DNA of 64,000 bases from an uncultured Caulobacterales bacterium. Lineage in GTDB: Bacteria; Pseudomonadota; Alphaproteobacteria; Caulobacterales; Maricaulaceae. The stretch is from positions 1 to 64,000 of the forward strand of contig CALLIK010000010.1 in the NCBI GenBank assembly GCA_938009235.1. The letters are read 5' to 3'. Below, one piece after another: positions 46,580-54,990 of this stretch. Made by a program: the position numbers and the translations under genes. The notes below the pieces were generated by a model that worked only from the letters and a program-made list of their open reading frames with translations, was not told where the DNA came from and searched no databases. Position 1 is the first letter of the stretch; every line of letters begins with the position of its first letter.

Positions 46580-47937
46580 TAGATGCACTCTTTGTAGGCG
46601 CGGGAAATATCCCCTGCCCATTCGCGGTTAAATTTCGTAATCAAACGATCCGCACCTGATTGCTTTGACGCAACTTTTGCATCGAGGTCTTGTAGGAACA
46701 CAGTTTCGTTATCGCCATGCGCGTTTAACTTAGCGCGTGCATTCAAACCTACGCGTGAAATGTCTAAAGCTTGCTTGGCAAGGTCATTGATTGTCCCGCC
46801 TCTGAATGGTGTCTGTAAGCCCTGCATTGGAACCGTATCGCGAAGCATCTGGCGCTCTTCTGTCGTCCAATCCTTGACCATGTCCCACGCCGCATCCAAA
46901 GCTGATTGATCATAGAACAAGCCCGTCCAAAATGCTGGCATGGCGCATAACTCGTCCCAATGCCCTGTATCGCATCCACGCATTTCCAAGAACTGCTTAA
47001 GGCGGACTTCTGGAAAAATCGTAGATAAATGATCTTCGAAATCTTGCATCGTCGCGACTTGCCCAGGGACAACATCTAGTTTTCCATCAAGGAAGTGACG
47101 GAAACTTTTACCCGCCGCATTTAAATACTCACCATCGCGGTAGACAAAATACATCGGCACATCGAGCGCATAGTCGACATATTGCTCAAACCCAAAGCCC
47201 TCTTCAAAAACAAAAGGCAGCATGCCTGTACGGTCTGCATCCGTATCCATCCAAATGCGAGAGCGGAAAGATTTATAGCCGTTCAGCTTTCCATCGGTGA
47301 AAGGTGAATTAGCGAACAGCGCGGTTGCGATAGGCTGCAACGCCAAACTGACACGGAATTTTTTGACCATGTCGGCTTCTGAGCCAAAGTCTAAATTCGC
47401 TTGAACCGTACAGGTACGGAACATCATTTCCCGCCCCATCGTGCCGACCTTTTGCATATAGTCGCGCATGATTTTATATCGCCCTTTGGGCATTATCGGC
47501 ACGTCTTCTAGTTTTGTGTCAGGGCGGAAGCCCAATGAGAGGAAGCCCGCGCCAATTTCATCCGCGACTTCACGCACTTCGCGGAGGTGACGGCTAACTT
47601 CGGCGCATGTCTGGTGGATGGTTTCAACAGGCGCGCCTGATAGCTCTAGCTGACCACCAGGCTCTAATGACACAGACGCCCCATCGCGTTTCAGCGCGAT
47701 CAAATGGCCGCTTTCTAGGACAGGTTCCCAGTCAAAGCGTTGCAAGCCTTCAAGCATAGCCCGAATCGAGCACGCGCCTTCGTAAGGCAAAGGTAAATTA
47801 TCTTTCGTCGAAAAGCCGATTTTCTCGTGCTCTGTCCCCACGCGCCAATCTGATTTCGGCTTAGAGCCTTCCTCCAGATGTGTGATCATTTGAGCTTTCG
47901 ACGTGATGAGCTCGGATTTTGGTATAGGTGAAGACAT
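46576..47937 (-). CDS. gshA: Glutamate-cysteine ligase, plant type
   Basis: A 453-residue enzyme for the first step of glutathione synthesis, if started at the ATG at 47937 (MSSPIPKSELI). It is of the plant/alphaproteobacterial GCS2 type: VGTEHEKIGF near 32, SLEPGGQLELSGAP near 95, and the MLPFVFEEGFGFEQYVDYAL segment. gshB is not in this window. It is divergent from purD. Confidence 0.94.
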   Translation of the reverse strand: MSSPIPKSELITSKAQMITHLEEGSKPKSDWRVGTEHEKIGFSTKDNLPLPYEGACSIRAMLEGLQRFDWEPVLESGHLIALKRDGASVSLEPGGQLELSGAPVETIHQTCAEVSRHLREVREVADEIGAGFLSLGFRPDTKLEDVPIMPKGRYKIMRDYMQKVGTMGREMMFRTCTVQANLDFGSEADMVKKFRVSLALQPIATALFANSPFTDGKLNGYKSFRSRIWMDTDADRTGMLPFVFEEGFGFEQYVDYALDVPMYFVYRDGEYLNAAGKSFRHFLDGKLDVVPGQVATMQDFEDHLSTIFPEVRLKQFLEMRGCDTGHWDELCAMPAFWTGLFYDQSALDAAWDMVKDWTTEERQMLRDTVPMQGLQTPFRGGTINDLAKQALDISRVGLNARAKLNAHGDNETVFLQDLDAKVASKQSGADRLITKFNREWAGDISRAYKECIY

Positions 47938-48025
47938 GGGAGCGTGTTTAAGCGCGGCGCTCGCTTTCGACAAGTCGGAAATCAGCACAAAAATGTGAAG
48001 TGTGGATAGTGCGCTTCGGCCGATT

Positions 48026-48044
48026 GCCGTGAGCCCTTCACGGC
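48026..48044. other. Hairpin between gshA and purD
   Basis: GCCGTGA (48026-48032) pairs with TCACGGC (48038-48044) in the intergenic region before purD. It may be part of a leader or operator. No role is known. Confidence 0.35.
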
Positions 48045-48091
48045 GCTAGGAAGCCTTCACATTCTTCCCTTCCCGTTTGACGAGACATATC

Positions 48092-49372
48092 ATGAAACTT
48101 CTTCTTATCGGATCCGGTGGCCGCGAACATGCGCTGGCTTGGAAATTAGCCCAATCGCCTAAAGTCGAGACGTTGCATTGCGCCCCTGGGAATGCAGGCA
48201 TCGCAGACGTCGCAGATATTATTGACGTCGCCGCAGATGACATGATTGGCCTTCTCGCCCTCATTCAACGCGAGGCCTATGATTTTGTTATTGTCGGTCC
48301 AGAACAGCCTCTCGCGATGGGTCTCGTGGACGCGCTAGAAGACTTGGGCGTTCCCGTCTTTGGCCCAACAGAAGCCGCCGCCCAATTGGAAAGTTCCAAA
48401 GCCTTCACCAAAGCCTTTTGTGATCGCTACGAAATTCCAACAGCGGGGTATGGCGTATTTACAGACCTCAAATCAGCCAAAGCTCATCTCAAAACGATGA
48501 AAGCGCCTTATGTGCTGAAAGCAGATGGACTAGCCGCGGGCAAAGGCGTTGTCATTCCAGAAACATTGAAAGACGCCGAAGCAGAGCTAGAGGAATTTTT
48601 CTCGGGCAAATTTGGCACAGCGTCTGAAACCGTCGTCATTGAAGATTTCATGCGCGGACAAGAAGCGAGCTTCTTTGCTATTTCGGACGGCAAAAACGCT
48701 CTGCCCCTCATCGCCGCGCAAGATCACAAGCGTGCCTTTGATGGCGATAAAGGGCCGAACACTGGCGGCATGGGTGCCTACTCCCCTGCGCCTGTTTTCA
48801 CAGATGAAATCCTTGCCACGGTCATGGAGAAAATCATCCAACCAACGGTCTACGGCATGGCAAAAGATGGCCACCCGTTCAAAGGCGTTTTATTCGCAGG
48901 CCTTATGATCACGGACGAAGGTCCAAAACTCATCGAATATAATGCACGCTTTGGCGACCCTGAATGCCAAGTTATCATGCGACGCCTTCAATCTGATCTG
49001 TTGCCGATACTCTTGGCGGCAGAAGCAGGCACTTTGGATAAATTAGAGGCACCCGCTTGGTTCAACGAGCCCGTTGCCAATGTCGTCCTCGCGGCCAAAG
49101 GCTATCCGGGAGAATATAAGAAAGGCACAGTTATCTCTGGCCTTGATACGGCCAATGAGCGCGACGGCGTTGTTGTCTTTCACGCGGGGACACGTCGCGG
49201 CAAAAATTGTGGCAAGTTGAAAGCTAATGGCGGACGTGTCTTAAACGTCACAGCCTCTGGCGAGACGTTGAAGCAGGCGGTCGACACAGCCTATGCCGCT
49301 GTGGAGGATGTGAAATGGTCAGCGAAGCAATTCCGAACCGACATCGCGCATCACGCTCTACCCAAGACCTAG
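48092..49372 (+). CDS. purD: Phosphoribosylamine-glycine ligase
   Basis: A 426-residue ATP-grasp enzyme of purine synthesis that joins glycine to phosphoribosylamine. The start is the ATG at 48092 (MKLLLIGSGGREHALAWKLA). ATP-grasp motifs include ALPLIAAQDHKRAFDGDKGPNTGGMGAY and LIEYNARFGDPE. The N-terminal domain is the Rossmann-like glycine-rich start. Confidence 0.96.
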   Translation: MKLLLIGSGGREHALAWKLAQSPKVETLHCAPGNAGIADVADIIDVAADDMIGLLALIQREAYDFVIVGPEQPLAMGLVDALEDLGVPVFGPTEAAAQLESSKAFTKAFCDRYEIPTAGYGVFTDLKSAKAHLKTMKAPYVLKADGLAAGKGVVIPETLKDAEAELEEFFSGKFGTASETVVIEDFMRGQEASFFAISDGKNALPLIAAQDHKRAFDGDKGPNTGGMGAYSPAPVFTDEILATVMEKIIQPTVYGMAKDGHPFKGVLFAGLMITDEGPKLIEYNARFGDPECQVIMRRLQSDLLPILLAAEAGTLDKLEAPAWFNEPVANVVLAAKGYPGEYKKGTVISGLDTANERDGVVVFHAGTRRGKNCGKLKANGGRVLNVTASGETLKQAVDTAYAAVEDVKWSAKQFRTDIAHHALPKT

Positions 49373-49444
49373 ACGACATCTAAACAGTCGAAATTACCTT
49401 GTGAATTTAGCTTTCCCTTTTTAGGTGAGTCCCCTTCCAAGGTC

Positions 49445-49459
49445 TTAACAATGTGTTAA
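49445..49459 (+). promoter_or_regulatory. CtrA box (TTAAC-N6-TTAAC)
   Basis: TTAACAATGTGTTAAC contains both half-sites with exact spacing (TTAA at 49445-49448 and 49456-49459). It lies 8 bp before the amidohydrolase start, so if CtrA binds, it would more likely block than activate, unless the transcript starts further downstream. This is by motif only. Confidence 0.55.
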
Positions 49460-49467
49460 CAAGAGTG

Positions 49468-50796
49468 ATGACCTATCGCACTCTTGTTACCTCTGCTCTT
49501 TATACATCGCTCGCAATCGGCGCTTTTGCTGTCGCCTTTAATGCTTTTGCCCATGACGAAACCCATGACGGCCATCAAGACTTTACGTTGATTCATGCGG
49601 GTCAAGTTATGGCTGTGCCGGGCAAAGCTGTTTTAACAGATCATACGATCATCATTCATGAAGGAGAAATCGTCGGCGTTGAACCGGGATTTCTAGAAGA
49701 TGAAGACGCCGTCATTGTCGACGGCAAAGACATGTTCTTCCTGCCTGGCCTGATCGACAGCCATGTGCATTTACGCGGTGATCGCGATAGCGGGAAGCCT
49801 GACGACGCTGTTCGTCTCGAATCTGGCGACGTTGCCCTTCAAGCAGCAGCTCACGCCCGCACGACTTTAATGGCAGGATTTACAGCCGTTCAAGATGTTG
49901 GTGGCCCAAAGGAAATTTTTGCACTTCGCCGCGCCATCAACAAAGGCCTTGTCCCTGGGCCACATATTCGCGCCTCTGGCCCAGCGATTGCCGCTACGGG
50001 CGGTCATGGTGATTTCCATGGTTTCAAAGACGACATACTAGAGATGATGCAATCGGACACGATCTGTAACGGCGTTGCCGATTGCCGACGCGCCGTTCGC
50101 CAAGCCGTCAAAGACGGAGCCGATGTTATTAAAATCACGGCCACGGGCGGTGTCTTATCCGATACGAATGCAGGCACAGGCCAGCAATTAATGGATGATG
50201 AATTGAAAGCCATCGTCGACGCAGCAACATCTATGGGCCGCAAAGTTACAGCTCACGCCCATGACAAAGGCGGCATTGAAGCGGCCTTGCGTGCGGGCGT
50301 AAGCTCAATCGAGCATGGGTCCTTCTTGGACGAAGAAACAACGCGACTTTTCAAAAAATACGATGCTGTTTTGGTTCCCACCGTCCTCGCGGGGAAAACA
50401 GTCGAAGAATGGGCCTCTGACCCCGACACATTCTTACCTCCGAACAGCATTAAAAAAGCCCTCGAAGTTGGGCCCAAAATGCAAGAGATGGCGAAAGTCG
50501 CCTATGAGAACGGCGTCACCATCGCCTTCGGGACAGACACGGGCGTCTCCAAACATGGCGGTAATGCGAAAGAGTTTGAATACCTCGTCGCAGCGGGCAT
50601 GAGCGAAATGGAAGCCATTCGTTCGGCCACGGTCACTGCGGCTAAACATATTCAATTAGATCATGTCATCGGCACATTAGAGGCGGGTAAATTCGCGGAC
50701 CTTATCGGCGTAGACGGTGATCCTCTTAAAGACATTTCGGAACTCATGGATGTTGATTTCGTTATGAAAGGCGGCGTGATTTATAAGGGAGAGTAA
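49468..50796 (+). CDS. Secreted amidohydrolase
   Basis: A 442-residue exported metal hydrolase from the ATG at 49468, with a signal peptide (MTYRTLVTSALYTSLAIGAFAVAFNAFA). The metal site of the family is complete: LIDSHVHLRGD, VIKITATGG (bridging Lys), AHAHDKGG, SIEHGS and FGTDTG. The substrate is not evident; related proteins cleave peptides such as Xaa-Pro. A perfect CtrA box lies just upstream. Confidence 0.88.
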   Translation: MTYRTLVTSALYTSLAIGAFAVAFNAFAHDETHDGHQDFTLIHAGQVMAVPGKAVLTDHTIIIHEGEIVGVEPGFLEDEDAVIVDGKDMFFLPGLIDSHVHLRGDRDSGKPDDAVRLESGDVALQAAAHARTTLMAGFTAVQDVGGPKEIFALRRAINKGLVPGPHIRASGPAIAATGGHGDFHGFKDDILEMMQSDTICNGVADCRRAVRQAVKDGADVIKITATGGVLSDTNAGTGQQLMDDELKAIVDAATSMGRKVTAHAHDKGGIEAALRAGVSSIEHGSFLDEETTRLFKKYDAVLVPTVLAGKTVEEWASDPDTFLPPNSIKKALEVGPKMQEMAKVAYENGVTIAFGTDTGVSKHGGNAKEFEYLVAAGMSEMEAIRSATVTAAKHIQLDHVIGTLEAGKFADLIGVDGDPLKDISELMDVDFVMKGGVIYKGE

Positions 50797-50818
50797 CACC
50801 CACACGTCTCTTAAGTCT

Positions 50819-51214
50819 TTAATGCACACCCCAATGTTGTTTCACAAAGTCTATCAACTTCGTCTCATTCTGATGAAGGCTACCATCCGCGAGTGAAATC
50901 ATATGAATTATATGAACTAGCGCACCAGGTTTCGCGTGAATGGCAATACGGTCAAGCAAATCAGAGAGCTTGGTATCGAAGTCTATTTTTGACCCAGACA
51001 TTACAGTACGGGTATTTTCAAAATGCTGATTGAACCACGCGTGTGCTTGCGTCTCAGATAATTTTGGAACATCAAATTTCGATAACTTTATCCGCGAGAC
51101 CGTCTTTTTAAAGACTTCCAGCTCGCTGTTAGCCACATTTCCATCAATAAAAATACTGATGGCTAACAAAGTTAGTAAATCATCAAACTGAGACTTTGAT
51201 ACAGACTTAGCCAC
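50819..51214 (-). CDS. TerB-like protein, copy B
   Basis: A 131-residue, mostly helical protein from a GTG. The final third (VHIIHMISLADGSLHQNETKLIDFVKQHWG) matches the TerB/DjlA fold, where an acidic pair (D and E around DGxxxxxE) may bind metal. It resembles the next upstream gene along its whole length, so the two arose by tandem duplication. Confidence 0.65.
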   Translation of the reverse strand: MAKSVSKSQFDDLLTLLAISIFIDGNVANSELEVFKKTVSRIKLSKFDVPKLSETQAHAWFNQHFENTRTVMSGSKIDFDTKLSDLLDRIAIHAKPGALVHIIHMISLADGSLHQNETKLIDFVKQHWGVH

Positions 51215-51246
51215 AACGCATTACCCTAGACAGATAGACAATTTTG

Positions 51247-51663
51247 TCAGAAAATTTCGAGCATCTCTGGCGACACTCTCATTTGGTTTTTTAATGCAGT
51301 ATCTACGAGAACACTCAGCGCACGCTCGCTGACATGCAATTCACCATCAGCCAACGAAATATAGTTAAGGATCTCAACGACAAATTCTGCATCTTTGAAA
51401 CCCTTAAGATCGGACAGAACTGTCTCGAACCAGTGCTTAAATCCAACAGGCTTTAAGCTGACTTTATCATGGAGATGCACGCGGTTGAGTTCAAACCACA
51501 TAAGGAGTTTGGCTTCTGTTACGACAATATCAGACTCTACTTTTGTATTAATTTTTGCAGCTGATTGCACAAAGGCTGTAATTTCACTCGCAAAGACGCG
51601 CTTGTCCGCAAATATGGACAGAGCACAGATCGTCAATAAAGCTTCAACTTGCCTGTTAAACAT
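51247..51663 (-). CDS. TerB-like protein, copy A
   Basis: A 138-residue helical protein with the same layout as the gene at 50819: LLTICALSIFADKRV at the start and NYISLADGELHVSERALSVLVD near the end. It is the first of the tandem pair, 32 bp upstream. TerB proteins occur in stress and membrane-associated complexes, but no other ter genes are present. The function is unknown. Confidence 0.65.
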   Translation of the reverse strand: MFNRQVEALLTICALSIFADKRVFASEITAFVQSAAKINTKVESDIVVTEAKLLMWFELNRVHLHDKVSLKPVGFKHWFETVLSDLKGFKDAEFVVEILNYISLADGELHVSERALSVLVDTALKNQMRVSPEMLEIF

Positions 51664-51763
51664 AAAATTTTCCCAACGGTGGCAATGCCACTCGAGGGAG
51701 CCTTAAAGGACGAAGTTAAACAAAGGCTGAAAACTGAGTCAATTTTATGATTTATCAATCGTG

Positions 51764-52699
51764 TTACGCACCTAAAATTGCACGTGCACTTTCTGCATCT
51801 CTTGAAATTTGATTTTTCAATGCATCGAAACTTTCAAACTTCATTTCTGCGCGGATAAAACTGCGAAAACGGACGTCAATCAGCTGACCATAGAGATCAC
51901 GCTCAAAGTCCAGAAGATGCACCTCTAAGCGCGCCTCTTCGCCTCCCACCGTTGGGCGACTGCCCGTATTTGCCACGGCAGGACGCCAAACATCTTCATC
52001 AGACAATTTGACTTCAACAACATACACACCGAATTTAGGGCGAACGAGGTCGCCAAATTCTAAATTCGCGGTTGGGAAGTTGATTGTGCGTCCGCGCTGT
52101 TGTCCGTGCTGTACAATGCCATCTACTTGCCACGGGCGCGACAACATGTGTTGCGCATGAAAAACATCGCCCTCTTGCAAAGCCTTGCGGATTTCTGTCG
52201 ACCCATATTTACCATATAACTTATGCAGCCCAACTGGAGATATGGCGGTGACCCCAATCCCGCGTTCAGCGCAAAGGCGTGTCAGGCTTGCTACATTACC
52301 GCAGCGGTTTTTTCCAAACCCATAATCCTCGCCGACGACAACATGCCGTATCCCGAGGCCTTGATGTAGAACACGTTCAACAAATTGCGTGTCGTCCATG
52401 TCCCGCAAGGTTTCGTCAAAGGGGATTTCATACAGAAAATTCACGCCTAATTCGGCCATAACATTTTCGCGAATGCGGGAGCTCATGAGACGGAACGGGG
52501 CCGCGTCAGGCTTGAAGTAGCGGTAAGGATGCGGCCTAAATAAGCCTATGCCCAATGGCGCGCCAAGGTCATCCGCTATGGTTTGAGCTTGCGCGATGAC
52601 GGCTTGATGCCCACGGTGAAGGCCATCGAAATTACCCAGCGCAATGACTGCGCCTTGATCCTTAGCGGAAAGGCCTGAATAGGTTTGGAGCGTTTTCAC
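51764..52699 (-). CDS. ribF: Bifunctional riboflavin kinase/FAD synthetase
   Basis: A 311-residue enzyme that makes FMN and FAD. The N-terminal adenylyltransferase has ALGNFDGLHRGHQAVI (residues 20-35, HxGH type) and the loop GSTEIRKALQEG. The C-terminal kinase domain has GRTINFPTANLEF. It is near the MaoC gene, 2 bp away. Confidence 0.95.
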   Translation of the reverse strand: MKTLQTYSGLSAKDQGAVIALGNFDGLHRGHQAVIAQAQTIADDLGAPLGIGLFRPHPYRYFKPDAAPFRLMSSRIRENVMAELGVNFLYEIPFDETLRDMDDTQFVERVLHQGLGIRHVVVGEDYGFGKNRCGNVASLTRLCAERGIGVTAISPVGLHKLYGKYGSTEIRKALQEGDVFHAQHMLSRPWQVDGIVQHGQQRGRTINFPTANLEFGDLVRPKFGVYVVEVKLSDEDVWRPAVANTGSRPTVGGEEARLEVHLLDFERDLYGQLIDVRFRSFIRAEMKFESFDALKNQISRDAESARAILGA

Positions 52700-52701
52700 G
52701 C

Positions 52702-53145
52702 CTAGGCTTCAGCAGCGGCCTCAACGGGACGCTTTTGCACAAAGACGCCTGCATCGCCGCGGCAGATTTTCTTACCGTCTACTTCGCAGTGACATTTCAT
52801 CTTCACGCGGCCTGTCCGCATATTAATCTCAGCGACTTCAGCCACAGCCAACACATTGTCGCCAATGAAGGCAGGCTTACGGAAGCGCAAATTCAATTCA
52901 ACAAAGACAGCGCCTGGTCCTGGAAGATCATTACCCAAAATCGCAGAGATAAAACTCGCAGACAATGCGCCATGCGCAATGCGTTGACCAAAATCCGTCG
53001 TCGCTGCAAATTCTGCGTCAACGTGGATCGGGTTATGGTCGCCTGTAATATCAGCGAAGGTGTTGATCATCTCCTCTGTGATCACAGCGGTAGTCTCGGA
53101 ACGCATTCCGATTTCAAGATCTTCAAGGTAGTATTTTACGGTCAT
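52702..53145 (-). CDS. MaoC-like (R)-specific dehydratase
   Basis: A 147-residue hot-dog-fold protein. The hydratase catalytic block ITGDHNPIHVDAEFA near 34-48 and AHGALSASFISAILG are present. It resembles PhaJ and other (R)-enoyl-CoA hydratases, but the substrate is unknown. It lies 2 bp upstream of ribF and should be co-transcribed. Confidence 0.88.
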   Translation of the reverse strand: MTVKYYLEDLEIGMRSETTAVITEEMINTFADITGDHNPIHVDAEFAATTDFGQRIAHGALSASFISAILGNDLPGPGAVFVELNLRFRKPAFIGDNVLAVAEVAEINMRTGRVKMKCHCEVDGKKICRGDAGVFVQKRPVEAAAEA

Positions 53146-53235
53146 GACGGGCCTCCTAGCAAAGGCAAACGGCGCTTACCATGAAAAACCGTGATCCGAA
53201 TGAACTCTGAGCATGTAGACTAGATAACGTTGACG

Positions 53236-54072
53236 TTACCAGTTGAGGCTCGGCGCGACATAGCGGGCGCTTATATTGTGCTGCCCCAAGAGCGTTTTGA
53301 ACTTATGCTCCATGTCTCCATGCAATCCGTCCTGAATGAACAAGCAATCCATACCTTGATTTTTCGCGCCAATCAGATCGGTAAAGATGTTGTCGCCAAT
53401 ACAGAGTATGCGCTCAGGCGGCGGAACATATCCTGTGACTTCATCCAACCACGCACGGCACAGACGGTAGATCGGCTCGTGGGGTTTACCTGCATAGATA
53501 ACTTCCCCGCCCATATCTTCATAGACTTTGCCCAATGCGCCGCCGCACCAGATAACATTATCGCCCACTTTGACTTTCATATCTGGGTTTGCGCAGACCA
53601 TCGGAATACCGCGCTCGCGGGCCGCGGCCAAAATTTCAGTGTAATCATCAGGGTGTTCGTCATCCTCATACATGCCCGTACAGCTGATGAAACTCGCGTC
53701 TTCAAGGTCAGAGAAGTTCATCTCTAATCCCGCATAAAGCCTGTCGTCCCGCTCAGGGCCAATCTTAAACGCGGGACCCGGCGCACGGCGCGCCAATGCG
53801 TCAATCGTCGCATCGCCAGCGGTCACAACCGCATCGTAAAACTCTCCCGGCACGCCAATATCGCGAAAGCTCTCAGGGATTGTGAGGCTCGGGTTAGGCG
53901 CATTTGTGATCAGGACAACAGGCCCACGCTCGCGGAACCGCTCCAGCGCGTCGCAGGCTTTATGAAAGGGTACTTTGCCATTATGGATAACGCCCCAAAT
54001 GTCGCAAAACACAGCATCATAGTCATCAGCGATTTGGCCGAGGCCAGCGAGGGTTTGGAAGGGTTCGGTCAT
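53236..54072 (-). CDS. HAD-superfamily class IIA hydrolase
   Basis: A 278-residue phosphatase-like protein of the TIGR01459 type. Motif I is FCDIWGVIHNG (20-30), motif II ITNAP near 56, motif III KPHEPIY near 183 and motif IV CIGDNIFTDLIGAKNQG near 211-227. Class IIA enzymes act on small phosphorylated metabolites; the substrate is unknown. It is in the same direction as ribF and maoC. Confidence 0.88.
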   Translation of the reverse strand: MTEPFQTLAGLGQIADDYDAVFCDIWGVIHNGKVPFHKACDALERFRERGPVVLITNAPNPSLTIPESFRDIGVPGEFYDAVVTAGDATIDALARRAPGPAFKIGPERDDRLYAGLEMNFSDLEDASFISCTGMYEDDEHPDDYTEILAAARERGIPMVCANPDMKVKVGDNVIWCGGALGKVYEDMGGEVIYAGKPHEPIYRLCRAWLDEVTGYVPPPERILCIGDNIFTDLIGAKNQGMDCLFIQDGLHGDMEHKFKTLLGQHNISARYVAPSLNW

Positions 54073-54123
54073 GTGCGCGGATTAGGGCTGAATGAGGCAA
54101 TGAGCAACTTTATTTCTCCGCGC

Positions 54124-54522
54124 TCACGTCTTCTCTTTCAGCGCGGCGATATTGCCTTCCCAATCTTGGCCATCAAACGCGATGCGCGTTTCGGCTTTCA
54201 ATGTGTTGCCTTGGACGCAGCGCAAATTCACGCTCCATGCATCGGGGTGACTACGCGGTTGATAGAGCGGTTTAATCCCGCAGCTCTGGCAGAACATATG
54301 CACGGCCTGCCCTGTGTTGAACCGATATTCGGTCATATGATCTTCGCCAGACAGAAAGCGCAAATCAGTCTTCGGCACAAAGACATGCTCATATCCCGTC
54401 ATATCGCACATCGAGCAATTACAATCCGTCACATCCACACTCGCAGGCGCGTCAAATTCAAACGCAACAGCCCCGCAGTGGCATTGGCCTGTGTGAGTTT
54501 TAAGAGGCAAGGTTCTGTCCAA
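54124..54522 (-). CDS. GFA/CENP-V-family zinc protein
   Basis: A 132-residue protein with the zinc motifs of the glutathione-dependent formaldehyde-activating enzyme family: GQCHCGAV near 13-20, DCNCSMC near 33-39 and FCQSCGIKPLY near 77-87. Many members have other, unknown roles, so a role in formaldehyde metabolism is not certain. Confidence 0.88.
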   Translation of the reverse strand: MDRTLPLKTHTGQCHCGAVAFEFDAPASVDVTDCNCSMCDMTGYEHVFVPKTDLRFLSGEDHMTEYRFNTGQAVHMFCQSCGIKPLYQPRSHPDAWSVNLRCVQGNTLKAETRIAFDGQDWEGNIAALKEKT

Positions 54523-54663
54523 TCGAGCAATGAGAGCCTCACTCTAAACAGGAACTACCGTTAGGTGAAAGAGAGAAGAGGGTAATTGTGAGACATTTGC
54601 TCAAATCCAATTATCTAAACTGTGAAAATGAGAGATAATTGCATTGACCACAAAGCGCTTGAC

Positions 54664-54687
54664 TCATTCCATTGATTCATGGAATGA
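54664..54687. promoter_or_regulatory. Operator of the ArsR/ATP-grasp operon
   Basis: TCATTCCAT (54664-54672) and its exact complement ATGGAATGA (54679-54687) are separated by six bases. The element ends 6 bp before the ArsR start, in the usual place of an autoregulatory ArsR operator. The arms are not related to known arsenic or zinc sites. Confidence 0.65.
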
Positions 54688-54693
54688 TAAATT

Positions 54694-54990
54694 ATGGATC
54701 AATCATCAGCTATACAATGCTTAACCGCAATTTCTCACAACGGCAGACTATCGCTGATGCGACGCCTCATAAAAGCGGGGTCTTCAGGTATGTCTTCAGG
54801 CGACTTGGCAGCGGCTGAAAATATAAATGCCAGTACAGCTTCGGCCCAACTTTTAGTCCTCTCAAACAGTGGACTCGTGAGCGCGACCCGAAACGGCAAA
54901 CAAATGATATATCACGCTCACTTTAATCGCTTTCAGAAACTCATATCTTTCTTGATGGAAGACTGCTGCGCGGGAGAACGTGATGTTTGA
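54694..54990 (+). CDS. ArsR-family transcriptional regulator
   Basis: A 98-residue winged-helix protein. The recognition region is NINASTASAQLLVLSNSGLVSATRNGKQMIYHAH (near 45-78). A cysteine pair near the C-terminus (MEDCCAGERDV) could sense metal or thiol oxidation, but the alpha3 CxC of classical ArsR is absent. It overlaps the ATP-grasp gene by 8 bp and has a strong operator, so the pair is likely self-regulated. Confidence 0.85.
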   Translation: MDQSSAIQCLTAISHNGRLSLMRRLIKAGSSGMSSGDLAAAENINASTASAQLLVLSNSGLVSATRNGKQMIYHAHFNRFQKLISFLMEDCCAGERDV

